The notes beneath the pieces were generated by a model. That model worked only from the letters and a program-made list of their open reading frames with translations, was not told where the DNA came from and did not search any database. This document shows, piece after piece, positions 26,055 to 34,828 of a stretch of 64,000 bases of DNA; position 1 is the stretch's first letter, and every line of letters begins with the position of its first letter. The position numbers were made by a program, and so were the translations under genes. The stretch comes from Bacteroides sp. 224 (GTDB lineage: Bacteria > Bacteroidota > Bacteroidia > Bacteroidales > Bacteroidaceae): NCBI RefSeq assembly GCF_010500995.1, contig NZ_QVMK01000039.1, forward strand, positions 8,141 to 72,140. Direction: 5' to 3'.

Positions 26055-26519
26055 ATGCAAGGAAGAATGAAAAAACATCAAATATCTTTTCCTGAGATAG
26101 AAGAGATTTTGAAAGAGCAAAAAGTAGGGAGGCTGGCTACTCAGAATTCCGACGGATACCCGTATGTAACACCGGTTCATTTCGTTTATGAAAACAATTG
26201 CATCTACATTCATGGTTTATCAAAGGGCCAAAAGATTGGTAACATAAACGATAATCCAAAGGTTTGTTTTGAAACAGAAGAGATGTTAGGGTTGATATTG
26301 GACGAGAAACCTTGCGATGTGAATACCGCCTACAAAAGCGTAATCATAGTAGGAAATGCCAGATTGGTAGAAGGTGAGAAGAAAGTTAATGCCTTGAAAG
26401 CTGTTGTAAATAAGTATACTCCCCATCTGGCAGGGATGCCGTTTCCCGACAATATGTTGAAAGCGACAGGCGTTATCGAAATAGAGATTGTGGAGGCAAC
26501 GGGAAAGAGGTATGAGTAA
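26055..26519 (+). CDS. Pyridoxamine 5'-phosphate oxidase-family flavoprotein
   Basis: About 155 residues with the split-barrel flavin-binding pattern: VGRLATQNSDGYPYVTPVHF, YIHGLSKGQKIGN, and YKSVIIVGNARLVEG. It belongs to the broad pyridoxamine-oxidase/Nim-like group, which binds FMN or FAD and may reduce small molecules. It should not be called a nitroimidazole-resistance protein from sequence alone. Two ATGs are possible; AAGGAAGA directly upstream favours 26067 (MKKHQISF), while 26055 adds four residues. A possible -7 box TAATTTTG is at 26005-26012. Confidence 0.75.
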   Translation: MQGRMKKHQISFPEIEEILKEQKVGRLATQNSDGYPYVTPVHFVYENNCIYIHGLSKGQKIGNINDNPKVCFETEEMLGLILDEKPCDVNTAYKSVIIVGNARLVEGEKKVNALKAVVNKYTPHLAGMPFPDNMLKATGVIEIEIVEATGKRYE

Positions 26520-26550
26520 CAATCGTGTATAATAAAGTAAAGATCTTAAT

Positions 26551-26946
26551 ATGAAAGTAGAGCACATAGCTGTTTGGGTAGACGACATTGAACTCATGAA
26601 GGAATTTTACCTTAAATACTTCGATGTTTGTTGCAACAATAAATATGTTAACCCAACAAAGAATTACACTTCTTACTTCCTGACTTTCAATGAAGGGGGG
26701 GCTCGCATAGAGTTGATGAATCGCCCGGATATTGAAGAGAACGACCATCTGCGTTATATGCTCAAAGGCTTGGCGCACATCTGTATTTCGATTGGTGGAA
26801 AAGATGCAGTCAATGACTTAACCGAACGATTCCGAAAAGATGGTTACACCATCGCAAGCGAACCACGCACATCCGGCGATGGATATTACGAAAGTGCGGT
26901 TCTCGATCCTGAAGGCAATTATATAGAGTTGTTAGCGGAAAGATAG
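26551..26946 (+). CDS. VOC-family (glyoxalase/dioxygenase fold) protein
   Basis: A 131-residue two-motif VOC protein. It has VEHIAVWVDDIELMKEFYLK at the start, ARIELMNRP in the middle, GLAHICISIGG opening the second half, and a terminal LDPEGNYIELLAE. The histidine and glutamate ligands typical of the metal-binding family are present. The chemistry is unknown; it resembles lactoylglutathione lyase-like members. It begins a run of plus-strand genes, with the next gene starting at its stop. Confidence 0.85.
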   Translation: MKVEHIAVWVDDIELMKEFYLKYFDVCCNNKYVNPTKNYTSYFLTFNEGGARIELMNRPDIEENDHLRYMLKGLAHICISIGGKDAVNDLTERFRKDGYTIASEPRTSGDGYYESAVLDPEGNYIELLAER

Positions 26947-26972
26947 TGAAAAGTAATTTATTGAAGAAGACC

Positions 26973-27620
26973 ATGAAAAAACTAATCTGCCCCTACACCT
27001 GGTTTTGCGGAGAAGAATTCGAAGCGCAAGACATGAGCGAGTATGACTATAAATTCTTGCAATCGGCAATAACAAAAGGAATGACGTTCATGTTTATTCA
27101 CTGTCCGAAGTGCTCCACACAATTCAGATTCAATCCTGTGGAGTGGAAGGCTGAAGCTGCATTTTCAGACCCGAACAAGAAAGCTGCAAAAGAGCTAAAA
27201 CCCACCACAGAGTTGCTTGCAACCCTCGAAAAACAAAACATCAAGATACCACCATCGTACTTGGATTATTTAACAAGCAAGACGTTCAAACCCAACGTTT
27301 CAATAGTTCGCGGACAAAGCAAATTCCACCTCTACAACCTCAATGAACTGTGCGAAACAGTAAGTATTGACGGCAATTCTTGTTTAAGGATTACCTCTCT
27401 GAAAGCCTACGCCAAATCGCTGGAGGAGGTGTTCGGAGAAGAAAATACAGAAACCTTCTCTCTTGCACAACTATCCAATTGCCTGACAATCGGGTGCGAG
27501 AATGAAGCCGTTTTGTTCATAGACTATCGGGATAATAATTCACTCTGGATTTTTCACCCCGATGGCGGAGACATCGAGCCTACGAAAATGACAGTAGAGA
27601 AAATCGTGAAAAGAAAATGA
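26973..27620 (+). CDS. SUKH (SMI1/KNR4)-family protein with zinc ribbon
   Basis: The N-terminal 45 residues hold cysteine pairs (LICPYTWFCGEEF and FIHCPKCSTQF) that look like a zinc ribbon. The SUKH domain follows, with LATLEKQNIKIPPSYLDYL and the closing block LTIGCENEAVLFIDYRDNN followed by SLWIFHPDGG. SUKH proteins are common immunity proteins against polymorphic toxins. The ATG at 26946 overlaps the VOC gene; I chose 26973 (MKKLICPYTW). The gene overlaps the next one by 4 bases, which suggests coupled expression. Confidence 0.7.
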   Translation: MKKLICPYTWFCGEEFEAQDMSEYDYKFLQSAITKGMTFMFIHCPKCSTQFRFNPVEWKAEAAFSDPNKKAAKELKPTTELLATLEKQNIKIPPSYLDYLTSKTFKPNVSIVRGQSKFHLYNLNELCETVSIDGNSCLRITSLKAYAKSLEEVFGEENTETFSLAQLSNCLTIGCENEAVLFIDYRDNNSLWIFHPDGGDIEPTKMTVEKIVKRK

Positions 27621-28246
27621 AGAAAACAACAAAAGCCCAATTAAAGCAGAAGTTAGCTACATTGGGTTATACATATCTTGAAACTACAAGGAGCAAAAGC
27701 GACATAATCTTCTGCAAAGAGCAAGATAACGGGTTGATACTCTCTCTTGCAATAGAACAATCGCGTTTATATACCCATACGTTTACATACTCTTTCTACA
27801 TTGCAATGTCGTACACATGGGCTTTGTATGTTCCCGGTTTCTTACCATCGGAGGTCTACCAAAGGATGGGAAATTTATGGTGGAAGATTGAAACAAATGA
27901 AGAACTTGAAACCTTTTTTGATGCAATACAAACAGCCGAAAAGAAGTTTGTAGCCGAGAACAGAAACTTGTTATCAATCCTTCAAGATTCAGGTAAGTAC
28001 AAGGAATACCGAACCTATTTACATGTATTATACGCCATACTGAAAGCCTTCAGAGAGCAAGCCCTTTCAAACGAAAATCTCTTAGAGTCATTGGAGGAGA
28101 TAACCCGAAAGATAGTGAAAGAGAAAAAGGATATCCGCAACAACAAAGGTGGAATAAGCCTACTGAGCATAGATGCTTATAATTGCTTGCATTTATCTAC
28201 AGAGAAAAATCTGAAGTTGATAGAGGACATGGCGGACCAAAAATGA
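27617..28246 (+). CDS. Hypothetical protein, possibly DUF4304-like
   Basis: A 209-residue soluble protein. The opening LKQKLATLGYTYLETTRSKS followed by a hydrophobic strand and a TWALYVPGFLPSEV turn recalls DUF4304-like proteins, but the match is weak. The C-terminal half is helical. It overlaps the SUKH gene by 4 bases (ATGA), so the two are probably made together. Confidence 0.5.
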   Translation: MKKTTKAQLKQKLATLGYTYLETTRSKSDIIFCKEQDNGLILSLAIEQSRLYTHTFTYSFYIAMSYTWALYVPGFLPSEVYQRMGNLWWKIETNEELETFFDAIQTAEKKFVAENRNLLSILQDSGKYKEYRTYLHVLYAILKAFREQALSNENLLESLEEITRKIVKEKKDIRNNKGGISLLSIDAYNCLHLSTEKNLKLIEDMADQK

Positions 28247-28265
28247 TAAAAAAGATTAAGAATAT

Positions 28266-28919
28266 ATGGCAAAAAAACAATTAACCCCGGAAGAAATCTC
28301 TCAAATAGCCACCGACTTGCAAAACTCACAGAGTACAAAACGGAAAAGCGCTGCCAAGAAAGTAGGAAAGAATCAGCTCACTGCATTAGGTGATTCCCTT
28401 TATGAAGCCTACATAAAAGAAAGAGGAGATAAACGCACGTGGGAAACCCAAACCGAAATGATTTTAGCCTTAGGCAGAATTGGTTACACGAAAGCACTGC
28501 CCGACCTCGAACTGATTATCGACCGAAACGAGCCGCACGATATGATAACCATTGCTGCAGCCAGATCGTATGTACGACTAAAGCGTAGCGACTTAACCGA
28601 TGCGAAACCTGTAATTGATTTACTAAAAAACGGCAAGCTTTCCGTCTTAAACGGTGCAACAGATATTTTAGCTTTCGACGAGATGAAGCCTTTGGAAGAG
28701 GATATAAAAACAATAATCTCATTATTGAATAGCAAAGATGAAAAGGAAATAGCTATTCCCGGACTTGGAGATCCTCGCGAATCCTTGCTCACGGCAATGA
28801 GCAAATGGAAAGACCCCGGCAGCCAAGCTTACTTGAAGCGTTTTGCCGAATCAACTAATCGCGGTCTGAAAGAGTGTGCTGAATTGGCGTTGAGTGGGAA
28901 GAAATCGAGGTATGAGTGA
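28266..28919 (+). CDS. HEAT-repeat protein
   Basis: A 217-residue helical protein with HEAT/PBS-lyase-like units: EMILALGRIGYTKALPDLEL, MITIAAARSYVRL, and a final ECAELALSGKK. The N terminus (LTPEEISQIATDLQNSQSTK) caps the solenoid. Such proteins usually mediate protein contacts. It overlaps the next open frame at its stop, in the same plus-strand run of small genes. Confidence 0.7.
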   Translation: MAKKQLTPEEISQIATDLQNSQSTKRKSAAKKVGKNQLTALGDSLYEAYIKERGDKRTWETQTEMILALGRIGYTKALPDLELIIDRNEPHDMITIAAARSYVRLKRSDLTDAKPVIDLLKNGKLSVLNGATDILAFDEMKPLEEDIKTIISLLNSKDEKEIAIPGLGDPRESLLTAMSKWKDPGSQAYLKRFAESTNRGLKECAELALSGKKSRYE

Positions 28920-28948
28920 GAGATTACTTTATAATAAAACAAATAATT

Positions 28949-29332
28949 ATGACAGACACAAAGCTATTTATAGAAAAGTTATGTGAAGAATTTCCGGATA
29001 TGTCTAATGACATTTTAGACGAAGATATTTTAGATATATTTTCTCTTCAAATTGGTGTATTTAGATCATACACTCAAGAAGCAATAGACGGTGGGGATTT
29101 TGAAAAAGTTGATCGTTATTTTAATTTCCTGGATCCATATTTGAAAAATATTTATCAAAAACCATCTTCGACTATTAGTGCTTCAAAAATAGAAAATAGT
29201 ATCGTGTTATCATATATAGGTAAACTTGATTTTAAAAATTATCCTAAATCAAAGTGTGTTAGCAAAATTCAAAAAGGACTTCAAGACTACTATGACGACT
29301 CAATAAGTCAAGACGATAAACTAATAAAATAA
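28949..29332 (+). CDS. Hypothetical protein (127 aa), DUF7674-like
   Basis: An acidic protein starting MTDTKLFIEKLCEEFPDMSN, with an LSYIGKLDF motif near the end. It resembles small helical immunity-type proteins. The ATG at 28949 is preferred; an earlier ATG at 28916 overlaps the HEAT gene. The family name is a weak guess. Confidence 0.5.
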   Translation: MTDTKLFIEKLCEEFPDMSNDILDEDILDIFSLQIGVFRSYTQEAIDGGDFEKVDRYFNFLDPYLKNIYQKPSSTISASKIENSIVLSYIGKLDFKNYPKSKCVSKIQKGLQDYYDDSISQDDKLIK

Positions 29333-29352
29333 CAAATAAAAAAATATGATTT

Positions 29353-29790
29353 ATGGCAGTATTAGATGATAAAATACAAGAAGAGATATTCAGATTAGAA
29401 AATCTTGCTTACGAAAGATTTCAAGAAAATAAAATAGATGAGTATTTCAAACTATCAGAAGAAGCTTGGAGTTTATATCCTGAACCAAAAAATAACTGGA
29501 ATGAGGCATATAACTCAGCAATGTATATAGTTAATGTTTGTTTCAGTATCAAAGATTATGACAGAGCTAAAAAATGGCTCAATGAAATGATAAATGTCAA
29601 TAATAATCTTCATCAATCAGATGAAGAACTGGCTCATTATATTGGCAAATATCACTTTGATACAGGGAATTACGAAGAAGCATTGATGAGATTCAAAGAA
29701 GTGGTTCAAGAAGCCGGATTCCGGTATTTTGAAGACGAAGATCCCAAGTATTTAGATTTCTACAGAAACCCTGAAAAATACATGCAATAA
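29353..29790 (+). CDS. Tetratricopeptide-repeat protein (145 aa)
   Basis: The sequence shows two or three TPR units, including KIDEYFKLSEEAWSLYPEPK, CFSIKDYDRAKKWLNEM and HFDTGNYEEALMRFKEVV. There is no signal peptide. Its stop overlaps the ATG of the next TPR gene (TAATG). Pairs of small TPR genes like this are common among polymorphic-toxin immunity genes; that role is inference. Confidence 0.75.
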   Translation: MAVLDDKIQEEIFRLENLAYERFQENKIDEYFKLSEEAWSLYPEPKNNWNEAYNSAMYIVNVCFSIKDYDRAKKWLNEMINVNNNLHQSDEELAHYIGKYHFDTGNYEEALMRFKEVVQEAGFRYFEDEDPKYLDFYRNPEKYMQ

Positions 29791-30209
29791 TGTTAGAGCT
29801 TAATGACGAATTATATTCAGCGATAATGTCCGACCTTGAAAAAGGCGACGATGCTGCGGAAAACTCTCGAAACTCTACTGCCTTAAAGTACTATCTTTCA
29901 GGTTTGGAAAAAGTTCCTGATCCAAAAACGGATTGGGAAATAAGTTTGCATATTTACACAGCCATGGGCGACCTATTTATTAATATGGAACAATACGAAA
30001 ATGCAGTATTTCATTATCAGTCGGCACTGAATTGTCCGGATGGACTTTCTAATGGATATATTTGGTTGGGATTGGGACAAGCATATTATGAATTAGGAGA
30101 TATGGAGAAAGCAAAAGATGCTTTAAAGAGTGCTTATATGCTTGAAGGAGACGAGATTTTTCAGGGTTATGACTTGAAATATTATAACTTAATTAAAGAA
30201 ATCATTTAG
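29790..30209 (+). CDS. Tetratricopeptide-repeat protein (139 aa)
   Basis: A second small TPR protein, coupled to the preceding gene by a one-base overlap. Units are visible at SLHIYTAMGDLFINMEQYEN and IWLGLGQAYYELGDMEKAKD, with EVPDPKTDW-type linkers shared with its neighbour, which suggests the pair arose by duplication. Module C begins about 30 bases after the stop. Confidence 0.75.
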   Translation: MLELNDELYSAIMSDLEKGDDAAENSRNSTALKYYLSGLEKVPDPKTDWEISLHIYTAMGDLFINMEQYENAVFHYQSALNCPDGLSNGYIWLGLGQAYYELGDMEKAKDALKSAYMLEGDEIFQGYDLKYYNLIKEII

Positions 30210-30240
30210 GAGATATATAATATCCATAGTTCAAACATCC

Positions 30241-30639
30241 CGAAAAGTAAATTATTATTCAGCCCGTTTTGCCTTTGCCGCAAACGTCGACTTGCCTTTG
30301 CGGCAAACGCAACATCATCTTTGCAGCAAACGTAAGCTTGTCTTTGCGGCAAAGGCAAATCGATGTTCTGTAACCCCCTCTACAACCCTTTCTCGGGCAC
30401 TTCGCTTGCCCCAAACTTGCAAATTCGATGTGTGAATAAATTATTTTCCAATCTTTGTTTATTCGCCTAAAACAAGCATTATTATGAGCTTTAAGTATTG
30501 CAACTGGTCAGATTTTACATGTAAAATCCGGCCAACTTATACGGTCGAAACGATCGATTTAACCGTATGCAACAGCCGATTTAGCCGCATGAGTTGGTCG
30601 ACTTAGCCGTATGTGTTGACTGACTTAGCCGTATGCGAT
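30241..30639 (+). repeat. Repeat module, copy C (most of HU gene and terminator deleted)
   Basis: It begins CGAAAAGTAAATTATTATTC and has the 23-bp-period palindromes (one decayed to TTTGCAGCAAA). The leader keeps TGTGAATAAATTATT, but the operator and -7 box are gone. ATGAGCTTTAAGTATTGCAA, the first HU codons, then joins directly to CTGGTCA beside the palindrome GATTTTACATGTAAAATC (30511-30528). The 22-bp array follows. The junctions differ from those in B and D, so this deletion arose separately. Confidence 0.85.
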
Positions 30640-30700
30640 CTGTCTTTAGGTGTTTCACCGAATGTACCTTTTTCTATTGACATGTCTGTTGATGTCAAGA

Positions 30701-31069
30701 TCATTTATTCGCATCCACATACCCAACAACCCCCAACTTTATTTCAGATGCAATAGTCGACATACTTATTGTTGGAATAAACTCATCGATCCCTAATGCT
30801 AAAAAATCGAAATACCCATTCTGGTTGTGAGGTTTCCAAACTCCAACTATTTTTTTGCCCACTAAAGATGTGCTCCAGTATGGGATTTTAAATAAAGCAG
30901 AATTAATTGCAGGTAATATTGCAATTTCAAATTCATCAGTATCATCATTAACAGTCAATGCTACATACACATCATCTAATTGAAAGGTGATGTTTGAATA
31001 TCCATTAGTCTGAATGTCAAAACTCTTACAAAATACGTTTTTTATTGTCTTCCCTATAAATTCTTCCAT
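30701..31069 (-). CDS. Hypothetical protein (122 aa), DUF6334-like
   Basis: A small beta-rich protein with IPYWSTSLVGKKIVGVWKPH and NGYFDFLALGIDEFIPTIS, a pattern I associate with DUF6334-type proteins. It lies 2 bases after the upstream gene on the same strand, so the two form a pair. Immunity-like size and composition; the function is unknown. Confidence 0.5.
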   Translation of the reverse strand: MEEFIGKTIKNVFCKSFDIQTNGYSNITFQLDDVYVALTVNDDTDEFEIAILPAINSALFKIPYWSTSLVGKKIVGVWKPHNQNGYFDFLALGIDEFIPTISMSTIASEIKLGVVGYVDANK

Positions 31070-31071
31070 CT

Positions 31072-31524
31072 TTACTTTTTCTCCTCTATCCTAATTGTTT
31101 TTGCAAATACCTCCAAGCAACCCTCTTCTATTGCAAAGATTGCCCGAAAAACCAACATATCTTCTTCAAAAGAATTCTGCTCAAATCCTATTTCATAGGT
31201 TATTAAGTCGCGATACATATCCGAGTTTATTTGTCGAATTGTATATTCTTGTACTTCTTCAAAATAAAGATGAAATTCACAGTTTTCTCCAAGTAAAACA
31301 ATAAGAAGGTTCGTATTCTCTGTATCAAAGTCTTGAGTAAACTCAATTTTCTTAACCCAACTATCGTGCAAACTTTCGACACCGAAACCGTGCCTTTGGG
31401 GATCTGAAACAAATTCAAATAATTCATCAGAAAGGTGGTGTTTGATTGTTTCTAAATATGTAATGTATGATTCAAAATCTCCACCTTCATAGGCTTTATT
31501 GTATTTCATTGTTATTGTTTTCAT
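31072..31524 (-). CDS. Hypothetical protein (150 aa)
   Basis: An acidic soluble protein starting MKTITMKYNKAYEGGDFESY, with alternating strands such as NTNLLIVLLGENCEFHLYF and a helical end. I do not recognise a family. It is the first gene of a two-gene minus-strand unit, divergent from the WGR ligase gene. Confidence 0.5.
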   Translation of the reverse strand: MKTITMKYNKAYEGGDFESYITYLETIKHHLSDELFEFVSDPQRHGFGVESLHDSWVKKIEFTQDFDTENTNLLIVLLGENCEFHLYFEEVQEYTIRQINSDMYRDLITYEIGFEQNSFEEDMLVFRAIFAIEEGCLEVFAKTIRIEEKK

Positions 31525-31635
31525 GAATTATCCTTTATTTTAATTAGGGTTGGTAAAGATACATAGACAACCAGACTTAACACATTAAATATGATTTTTT
31601 TTGGACTATTTCTTCTAAACTGAGGTGTATTGTGT

Positions 31636-31643
31636 TATATTTG
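31636..31643 (+). promoter_or_regulatory. -7 box of the WGR-ligase gene
   Basis: TATATTTG inside ATTGTGTTATATTTG fits the Bacteroidota -7 element, about 35 bases before the start codon. The same 15 bases precede the WGR relic at 54455, so the promoter was copied with the gene family. Confidence 0.55.
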
Positions 31644-31678
31644 TCCAAATTATGTAAATATACACATAAACCAACAAA

Positions 31679-33070
31679 ATGAATACAAAACGTACATTTA
31701 TTTATTCTGATGATAAGTCTGAAAAGTTCTGGACTATCGACATCGCCGAAACCAGCTATACTGTAACCTTTGGCAAAACAGGTACTAACGGACAAACGCA
31801 AACCAAAGAGTTTGCCGATGAACCCACCTGTACAAAAGCTGTAAATAAACTAATTGCCGAAAAAACAAAAAAAGGATATGTTGAAACAAGTGGAGAGGGA
31901 GATATAATACCAGCAACTCAACCTGCTCAACCCAAAGAAGCCCCCAAGCCCAAAGCTAAGAAAGAAAAGAAGGTTGAACCGGACGCTACCGCACCATCTT
32001 CGCAAACCTCCGAACGACAGAGTACCACTCTTTATTTCCGTTTGGGCAGTTCCGACAAAGTTTATCAAGCCGAATTGATTCCTGCTACCGATGGTTCCGG
32101 TTACCTTGTCAATGCCGCGTGGGGACGTCGTGGATCGACTCTGCAAACAGGCTGTAAAACGCCTAATCCCTTGCCATTGGATAAAGCACAAGCCATCTAT
32201 AACAAACTTATCTCCGAAAAAACAGCCAAAGGTTACTCACCCGGCGATGACGGAGCCTTGTTTGTAGATACCGATAACGCTAACCGGGTATCCGGACTAT
32301 TACCACAACTCCTGAATGTAATTGACGAAGAGTTGCTCGAACAGTTAATAGCCGATCCGTTATATTGCGCCCAACCCAAACATGATGGCGAACGACGCAT
32401 GATCAAAGAATCGCAGACTGGCGTTAACCGGAAAGGGCTTACCGTGGCCTTGCCCGAGCATCTGGTAGAAACCTTTTCTAAACACATTCATGGCATAGCC
32501 GATTTGGATGGAGAAATGGAAGGCGACCTCTATACCACTTTCGATATACTTTCGTTAAATGGGGTGAGCCTTCGCGAACAACCCTACTCAGATAGATTAG
32601 ATACCTTATATAAGCACGTAACACCCACCGACACTTTCGCCCTGATCGAAACAGCTTTCACAGCCGAAGAGAAGCGCAACCTTTACGAGCGTTTGAAAGC
32701 CGAAAACCAAGAGGGAATTGTATTCAAACGTCTTGATGCCCCTTATACACACGGACGCCCCAATAGTGGTGGTCCACAACTGAAGTATAAGTTTTGTGCC
32801 TCGGCCACCGTTTATGTAATTGCTCAAAACGAAGGCAAACGCAGCGTACAAATGGGAATCAATGAAGAAGACGGAGCGTGCCGCTCGGTTGGTTCGGTAA
32901 CCATTCCAGTAAATTATAACATTCCCGAAGTAGGGCAAATCATTGAAGTACGTTATTTGTATGCTTATCCGCAAGGCTCGCTGTATCAACCTATTTATTG
33001 TGGGGTACGTCCGGATATGGATAAAGAGGATTGCAGTGTAAGTCAGTTGAAGTATAAAAAGAGCTTATAA
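31679..33070 (+). CDS. WGR-domain ATP-dependent DNA-ligase-like protein
   Basis: A 463-residue protein with three parts. Residues 1-70 form a WGR-type domain (FGKTGTNGQTQTKEFA). A proline- and lysine-rich linker follows, then a second WGR domain (115-190, AAWGRRGSTLQTG). The rest is a ligase nucleotidyltransferase core: KHDGER (234-239, reactive Lys 234), DGEMEG (277-282), EGIVFKR (345-351) and KYKF (369-372), with an OB-like end (VGQIIEVRYLYAYP). It should adenylate itself and may seal nicks, guided by WGR contacts. A relic of a second copy lies at 21367-21545. The coupling of WGR and ligase suggests DNA or RNA repair tied to defence. Confidence 0.8.
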   Translation: MNTKRTFIYSDDKSEKFWTIDIAETSYTVTFGKTGTNGQTQTKEFADEPTCTKAVNKLIAEKTKKGYVETSGEGDIIPATQPAQPKEAPKPKAKKEKKVEPDATAPSSQTSERQSTTLYFRLGSSDKVYQAELIPATDGSGYLVNAAWGRRGSTLQTGCKTPNPLPLDKAQAIYNKLISEKTAKGYSPGDDGALFVDTDNANRVSGLLPQLLNVIDEELLEQLIADPLYCAQPKHDGERRMIKESQTGVNRKGLTVALPEHLVETFSKHIHGIADLDGEMEGDLYTTFDILSLNGVSLREQPYSDRLDTLYKHVTPTDTFALIETAFTAEEKRNLYERLKAENQEGIVFKRLDAPYTHGRPNSGGPQLKYKFCASATVYVIAQNEGKRSVQMGINEEDGACRSVGSVTIPVNYNIPEVGQIIEVRYLYAYPQGSLYQPIYCGVRPDMDKEDCSVSQLKYKKSL

Positions 33071-33091
33071 ACAAGCAAAGATGAAGTTGTG

Positions 33092-33550
33092 ATGATTGAT
33101 TTATTGCTGACTCTACAACCACATGGCTGGAGCTCTTGCCTTATAGGCAAGAATAAACGATATGAATTTCTGGTAACCCATGTGTTTAGTAATCCCTATT
33201 CTGATTTAATCCAAGTTTTATCTGAATTGATAAACGGGCAACAAAGTGCAACGCTTCTTTGGTACGACGAACCTGGCGGACACCGGATTGAATTTATGGT
33301 ACGACAAGAAAATGTACTGGTTTCAATCGATGAGTTTCCTCAATTATGCTATGAAGAGCCTAAATCGTATCAGCTTGTGTTTGAATTCGAAATGGAACTG
33401 AAACAACTGATTGCACTTTTTTATTTTCAACTACAAAAAACAGAATTCCTCCTACGTTATAATTCCTTTTCTGAAAATAGAGCAGAATATTTTCCGTATC
33501 AGGAGTTCTGCACATTCAAAAGGATCGCGAAAACATTTTTAGAATTATGA
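33092..33550 (+). CDS. Hypothetical protein (152 aa)
   Basis: A soluble protein (MIDLLLTLQPHGWSSCLIGK) in the WGR-ligase unit, about 20 bases after it. It overlaps the next gene by 4 bases. It resembles small immunity-type proteins rich in beta strands (SATLLWYDEPGGHRIEFMV) but no family is recognised. A GTG three bases upstream is an alternative start. Confidence 0.5.
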   Translation: MIDLLLTLQPHGWSSCLIGKNKRYEFLVTHVFSNPYSDLIQVLSELINGQQSATLLWYDEPGGHRIEFMVRQENVLVSIDEFPQLCYEEPKSYQLVFEFEMELKQLIALFYFQLQKTEFLLRYNSFSENRAEYFPYQEFCTFKRIAKTFLEL

Positions 33551-34509
33551 GAACAGATACTGAAGAAATTGCCAACATTTATCTGCAAGCCAGAAAGGAA
33601 AAACTAACAGAGAGCAAGGCGTTTTTAAGAGTAAAGCCCTTTTTAGAAGATAGATACCAACAAGAAGGACTTTCTTCCCTCTCCAAAGAAGTGCTGGAAA
33701 CAACCAACCTTTGTTGTGTAAAAGCAAAAGATGCAGAAATCTTTGGAAAAGGATTTTTCAAAATTATAGCAGGAGAAGGAGACACTTTAGGAGATGATGA
33801 AGCCCTGCTTTTCGAAAAGTTGGTAGAGCGATTTCCCAACTCAGCAAAGTTAGCCGAAATGCTTGCCGATGTGTATGGTGTTATTGTTAACGAAACAGGA
33901 GACGAAGTATACACGCAAAAACTGGATGACCTGTCGAAGAACAATCCGGCTTTAGAAAACGCAGCGCTACAACGTTTATATGCACTTGTTGATATGCATT
34001 ATAACAAAGACTTCAACCTCAATAACTATATAAAAGCAATCGACAAAGCCAAGGAAATATATCAACAGCATCCCAAACTTGATTTTGCAGAATATTATGC
34101 CAGAGGGTTAAATAAGATAGTTCAAGAACAAGAGGAAGAAGATGATGCACTGAAAACAATAGAATTACTTAAAGAGTTATTGCATCGCTGGAACGATTCT
34201 TTCATTGCAGCACATTACTTAGATGCTTTATCAAAATTAACCTGGAAGCAAGACGAAAAAGGTTGCTTGGAAACCATACAGAAAATGGAAAGCTATTGGA
34301 ACAATTGGCCTTACAAGAAAGGAACATTAGCCATGCATTTAGCTTATACATTGGCCAACTACTCGCTTTGTACCAAAGGAACAGAGAGAGATAAAGTATT
34401 GGATAAAATACATAAACTATCTGCCTACTGGGAACCGGCAGCAGAGCTAGCTTACGAACTCGCGGAAGGAACATATAGATATGCTCATAAACCGGCAAAA
34501 GCAAAGTAG
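33547..34509 (+). CDS. TPR-like helical protein (320 aa)
   Basis: An all-helical protein of 320 residues with TPR-like units (AAHYLDALSKLTWKQDEKGC and NNYIKAIDKAKEIYQQHPKL). It lies at the end of the WGR-ligase operon and overlaps the preceding gene by 4 bases (ATGA). It probably serves as a protein-contact partner of the WGR ligase; this is inference from gene order only. Confidence 0.6.
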   Translation: MRTDTEEIANIYLQARKEKLTESKAFLRVKPFLEDRYQQEGLSSLSKEVLETTNLCCVKAKDAEIFGKGFFKIIAGEGDTLGDDEALLFEKLVERFPNSAKLAEMLADVYGVIVNETGDEVYTQKLDDLSKNNPALENAALQRLYALVDMHYNKDFNLNNYIKAIDKAKEIYQQHPKLDFAEYYARGLNKIVQEQEEEDDALKTIELLKELLHRWNDSFIAAHYLDALSKLTWKQDEKGCLETIQKMESYWNNWPYKKGTLAMHLAYTLANYSLCTKGTERDKVLDKIHKLSAYWEPAAELAYELAEGTYRYAHKPAKAK

Positions 34510-34519
34510 AGACCGGTAG

Positions 34520-34828
34520 CTAATCGACCCGCTTTCTTTCCCTTTCCTTTCGTCTTTCAATCCTATTTAAGTGCGATTTTACTGGAGGAATAGCGTAGAT
34601 GAATATAAGAATCCCCCACACCATTAGCATATAGCTCAATGAAAGCTTTTGGACTGCTACAATCAGCAAGAATAACAGTATCCCATGAAGAAACACTATG
34701 ATTCCGAAGAGTAACAAAAGATCTGATCCGGCATGAATCCAAATACTGCTTCGGAGAGCTGTGCGTATGTTAACCCGGCACAGCAAAATCGTAAGAACGA
34801 TTGCAATAACTATAAATACAAGCTTCAT
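34520..34828 (-). CDS. Small membrane protein (102 aa)
   Basis: Three hydrophobic spans (VFIVIAIVLTILLC, LLLLFGIIVFLHGILLFLLI and LMVWGILIFIYAI) and a strongly basic tail (RIERRKERERKRVD) make this an inner-membrane protein. The start MKLVFIVIAI at 34828 overlaps the end of the preceding gene by 4 bases. It is the last of a three-gene minus-strand unit (35633 to 34520). The family is not recognised. Confidence 0.6.
   Translation of the reverse strand: MKLVFIVIAIVLTILLCRVNIRTALRSSIWIHAGSDLLLLFGIIVFLHGILLFLLIVAVQKLSLSYMLMVWGILIFIYAIPPVKSHLNRIERRKERERKRVD

Noticed and set aside
26055..26519. Nitroimidazole-resistance (nim) gene
   Set aside because: The flavin split-barrel pattern is general to the pyridoxamine-oxidase group. 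I could not see features that would single out nim, so the general name was kept.
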